Notes under the pieces: model-generated | Told to the model about the DNA's origin: nothing | The model's input: only the letters and a program-made list of their open reading frames with translations | Database searches by the model: none | Position numbers and translations under genes: made by a program | Virus record (IMG/VR): IMGVR_UViG_3300044678_003030 | Coordinates: 29,957-93,956 of that record | DNA length: 64,000 bases | Reading direction: 5' to 3' (one strand) | Source of the DNA: a virus | In this document: piece after piece, positions 61,393 to 64,000 of the stretch | How the letters are laid out: each line of letters opens with the position of its first letter | Numbering within the stretch: position 1 is the stretch's first letter

Positions 61393-62158
61393 GGAGCTGA
61401 AGGACGCGAGGTCCCCGTACGGGTCGCGCGTCCTTCAGGTCGCCGTGAAGTGCACGGATGACGCGCTGCGCCCGTGGACGCGCGGCGGGCGCAGCGAGTA
61501 CTGCACCGACATCAAGCTCCCTCCCGAGGTGCTCGCCGACGCGTCGTGCAAGGCGCTGGAGGTCAACGGGTTCGCCGAGGTCGTGCCCGCCAACAGCTCT
61601 TCGCTAGGGCGGTACCTCGCGTTGCCTGTGCGCCCCCTGGAGAGTCGGGACGGCAAGGACGGGACCATCCAGCACACCGCACCTGGAACTGTGAACTGGA
61701 CGTACGGCCCCGGGCAAGAGGTCAACGAGGACGTCCTCAAGGAGGCCGATGCCCTCGACAACACCGCGCTGTGGGTGATGTGCGACCCTGCGCGCTGGTT
61801 CGACGCGGAGTCTCCCGAGAAGGCGTGGGCGATCGTGCACACGATGCTCTCGGGCTGCCACCTCGTCTGCCAGAACATCCCCTTCGACCGACCGCACATC
61901 TTCAAGGAGCTCAAGCTCCTCAACATGACCTACCCCGCCGATCGGCGCGGCATCGAGATGATGACCGCGTCGAACCTCGTCGCGCAGCTTCACGGCGCGT
62001 CTTCGTGGGGTCTGGAGCTCACCTACGACACGCTCGCGGAGCGTATGGGAATGGAGAAGCTCTCTGCCCACCGCGCGTCTGGCGACGTCGATCGGATGAT
62101 GGCCGTCTACCGCTTCGTGCGAGACGCGTTCATGCGCGGCGCACGCCTGCCCGAGTGA
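61295..62158 (+). CDS. DnaQ-like 3'-5' exonuclease
   Basis: A 287-residue DEDDh exonuclease. WSWLDTETTGLDP near residue 14 is ExoI, HLVCQNIPFDRPHIF near 190 is ExoII, and KLSAHRASGDVDRMMAVY near 255 is ExoIII with the catalytic histidine and aspartate. The middle insert (residues about 40-165) is longer than in simple DnaQ. Likely trims DNA or RNA ends in replication or nucleotide scavenging. ATG 61295 has AGGA six bases upstream; ATG 61304 is the alternative. Overlaps the upstream small gene by 98 bases. Confidence 0.85.
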   Translation: MKTMPKPNNKKPWSWLDTETTGLDPTICPRSGEELKDARSPYGSRVLQVAVKCTDDALRPWTRGGRSEYCTDIKLPPEVLADASCKALEVNGFAEVVPANSSSLGRYLALPVRPLESRDGKDGTIQHTAPGTVNWTYGPGQEVNEDVLKEADALDNTALWVMCDPARWFDAESPEKAWAIVHTMLSGCHLVCQNIPFDRPHIFKELKLLNMTYPADRRGIEMMTASNLVAQLHGASSWGLELTYDTLAERMGMEKLSAHRASGDVDRMMAVYRFVRDAFMRGARLPE

Positions 62159-62199
62159 CTTCTCCCGCCTTCTGCCTCTGATCTTCCTGTCGGAGTAAA

Positions 62200-62607
62200 A
62201 TGCGAAATCACGATGCGCTCATCGCCACGCACTGCGAGGCGAAGATGCCTCAGCATGTCAAGGACTTGGTCGCGCTGGCCGTGGCCGATCTGTACCACGG
62301 GCCTCCGTATCCGGGTGGCTACGAGGACCGCGCGGAAGAGCTCAGCTTGGCAGAACCTGAGCAGTACAAGGAGTACGACTTTGTCAGGTGTTGCCGAGAG
62401 ATCGATGCGTGGGCAGACGACGAGCTGCCGTCACAACTCTGGCTCGACTCTCAGAGCGACAGCATCGAAGACAGCGATCCTACCGTAGGGGCGTACGCCG
62501 AGGAGTGCGAGCGCGACGGCTGTCCGATCCTGGCAGAGGACTTCTACCTCTACGGCAGCAGGGACATTCGCAGGGCGGTGTTCGGGACCCTCGCCGGGTA
62601 CCTCTGA
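62200..62607 (+). CDS. Small acidic unknown protein
   Basis: A 135-residue acidic protein, mainly helical, with six cysteines spread over its length and no clear metal motif. CGGAG precedes the ATG by six bases. It starts a run of four small genes with good ribosome sites at the right edge. No family recognised; no homologous neighbour pattern known to me. Confidence 0.55.
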   Translation: MRNHDALIATHCEAKMPQHVKDLVALAVADLYHGPPYPGGYEDRAEELSLAEPEQYKEYDFVRCCREIDAWADDELPSQLWLDSQSDSIEDSDPTVGAYAEECERDGCPILAEDFYLYGSRDIRRAVFGTLAGYL

Positions 62608-62616
62608 GGAGGGTGT

Positions 62617-62913
62617 ATGTCCATCACGGTCTATCGCGTCAAAGACGCGCCTGAGTATCTCCAGCGCCTTCTCTGGGCGGACAAGGCAATGGGCAACAAC
62701 CCCGAAGAGCGGCAAGCGATGTTGTGGGTCGCCACGGAGCCCAAGGAGAGCACCGCGTTCTGGGGACCGGCAGACGGCGTCGCGCAGCAAGGGTCTCTGG
62801 CTCGTGCCTTCGGCGCCGGGGTGCGGTTCTACTCGGTCGACCTGGAGACCGAGACGGTGCACTTCTTCACCGACAACAACCCCGAAGACGAACTGGCGTC
62901 TCTTTTCGGCTAG
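62617..62913 (+). CDS. Small unknown protein
   Basis: A 98-residue protein with mixed alpha/beta pattern (ITVYRVKDAPEYLQRLLW, FYSVDLETETVHFFTDN) and a glycine-rich centre; no cysteines. AGGAGGG lies four bases before the ATG, a strong ribosome site. It is nine bases from the previous gene and probably co-transcribed. Family unknown. Confidence 0.55.
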   Translation: MSITVYRVKDAPEYLQRLLWADKAMGNNPEERQAMLWVATEPKESTAFWGPADGVAQQGSLARAFGAGVRFYSVDLETETVHFFTDNNPEDELASLFG

Positions 62914-62919
62914 GAACAC

Positions 62920-63438
62920 ATGAAGCACAAACCTGAGGAATACACGCTGATCGCGCTGTGGCACACGACTTCCTACTCGTACTACGTCATGGACCTTCAG
63001 CGTCAAGCCGCCAAGGATGACGCACCCCTCGACGCTGTTTACTGGGATGACAGAGGCGGGGGCCGATGGGTGTTGAGCTCCGAAATCAAGAACACCGTTT
63101 CTCGCGCGCGCTTGGGCCTGCCACCGCTGACCGGGGAAGACCGTCCTTTCAACGAACGCGTCGGGGACTTCAGCGCAGCTAGCGTGCCTGCGCATTTCTT
63201 CGCGCGCGATCCAGAGGGCGACGGCTCAAACGCCTCACGCGCGGGTTACGCGGCCAAGGCACTCATCGCGTACGATCGTGCCAAGAACAACGACGAAGAC
63301 ATTCCGACAGCAGTCGGGGACCTCCTCGCTGACTTGCGACACTTCTGCGACGGACACGGCCTCGACTTCGACGCGCTGAATGACAACGGCGCGCGGCACT
63401 ACGGCCACGAGGCCAACGAGAAGCGGTTCAAGGAGTAA
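62920..63438 (+). CDS. Unknown protein
   Basis: A 172-residue protein, aromatic in its N-terminal half (YTLIALWHTTSYSYYVMDL) and charged in the rest, without recognised motif. GGAA precedes the ATG. It ends one base before the next ATG, whose ribosome site (AAGGAG) lies in its last codons, so the two are coupled. Function unknown. Confidence 0.55.
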   Translation: MKHKPEEYTLIALWHTTSYSYYVMDLQRQAAKDDAPLDAVYWDDRGGGRWVLSSEIKNTVSRARLGLPPLTGEDRPFNERVGDFSAASVPAHFFARDPEGDGSNASRAGYAAKALIAYDRAKNNDEDIPTAVGDLLADLRHFCDGHGLDFDALNDNGARHYGHEANEKRFKE

Positions 63439-63439
63439 C

Positions 63440-64000
63440 ATGCCGACCTATCAGCAGAACGACCCCAAGGGCTGGTGCGGAGACCCCTCACGCGGTGCAG
63501 CCCTCGGCCGCAGCACGATCGACCAGCCCGACGAAGACACCTTCACTGAACCCCTGACGCTCAAGCGTGTTCCGCTCGATCGCGGGGGGTACGACCCCAA
63601 CGGCACCTACTTCGGCACAGGGGAGTCGCTCTACTGGCTCGCTTCTCACGACGGCAACATCGACCTGATGTTCCGCGCCGTCAACGGGATGGCTGCGCGG
63701 CACCACGCTGAAAAGCTCTATCCGAACGCCGTGCTCCCTGATGAGATCGTCGGCCTGGACATCGAGGTCGGCGACGTCGAGCTCGATGAGTTCACGCAGG
63801 GCTACGTCGCGTGCGCTCTCTGGGTCGGTGTTCATGACGAGGAGGGCGAAACGGTCGACGGGTACGAGGTCGAGGACGTCGAGCCTGAGACGCTGCTCGC
63901 CATGAAGCGCGAATGCGCCGACTTTCAGGAAGCCAACGACGAGCTCCTGGAACAGTACTACAACCACCACACCCGAGAGTACGCGGGCCATGACTTCTTC
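63440..64000 (+). CDS. Unknown protein, 3' end beyond the window
   Basis: An open frame of at least 187 codons from ATG 63440 to the window edge. AAGGAG lies four bases before the ATG. The segment GGYDPNGTYFGTGESLYWLASHDG (about residues 52-75) is a pattern I recognise as recurring in uncharacterised phage and plasmid proteins, without known role. The rest is acidic. A two-mismatch relative of the dispersed dyad (CTCAC-GCG-GTGCA) lies in its first codons. Confidence 0.6.
   Translation, partial: MPTYQQNDPKGWCGDPSRGAALGRSTIDQPDEDTFTEPLTLKRVPLDRGGYDPNGTYFGTGESLYWLASHDGNIDLMFRAVNGMAARHHAEKLYPNAVLPDEIVGLDIEVGDVELDEFTQGYVACALWVGVHDEEGETVDGYEVEDVEPETLLAMKRECADFQEANDELLEQYYNHHTREYAGHDFF

Overview
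This window looks like part of a large, GC-rich (roughly 60-65% G+C by eye) contractile-tailed bacteriophage genome. It carries a portal, a prohead protease candidate, capsid proteins, a long tail sheath, a baseplate spike and an endolysin. It also carries phage-type replication genes: a uracil-DNA-glycosylase-like/exonuclease/Pol A fusion, a primase-helicase, a RecB-like nuclease and an SNF2 helicase. Unusually, it has its own multisubunit RNA polymerase and a sigma-70-like factor. I see no integrase, tRNA, rRNA, CRISPR array or insertion sequence. No terminase, tape measure protein or ParA was recognised, so the window is only part of the genome. Host is not determinable; frequent GTG starts, GGAGG-type ribosome sites and G/C-ending codons point to a high-GC bacterium.

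Layout. Positions 1-7342 (+ strand): a protease-like gene cut by the left edge, a giant multidomain protein with pyrophosphatase-like and ADP-ribosyltransferase-like domains, thymidine kinase, and three small genes that each have their own promoter and hairpin terminator. Positions 7394-46542 (mostly - strand, read right to left): the late block, running portal, RNA polymerase (a beta/beta'-N fusion and a separate beta'-C), a series of virion-like proteins of unknown function, protease, capsid, neck, sheath, baseplate and endolysin. Three short + strand islands interrupt it (8593-9445, 11686-12255, 44057-44312). Positions 46556-64000 (+ strand): SNF2 helicase, ParB-like protein, a cysteine-bearing protein, nuclease, primase-helicase, DNA polymerase, a DnaQ-like exonuclease and small unknown genes. 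The sigma factor (50898-51746) is the one reverse gene there. No gene-free stretch exceeds about 150 bases.

How the parts may work together. The RNA polymerase genes lie among virion genes, and the polymerase carries an inserted family-I pyrophosphatase-like domain, so a packaged, self-sufficient transcription machine is plausible (inference). The phage sigma factor could direct this enzyme or the host enzyme to phage promoters. Many late proteins share a recurrent Lys-Thr-Ala motif that is nearly absent from replication proteins; it may be a processing or packaging signal.

The most striking signal is a 13-bp dyad, TTCAC-N3-GTGAA, found 25 times without mismatch at about 2.4-kb intervals across the whole window. 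It occurs on both modules, in every reading frame, at gene boundaries and inside genes. Its half-sites are those of the bacterial centromere parS, and the window encodes a ParB-like protein. This looks like a genome-wide DNA-organising or regulatory system that no individual gene explains.
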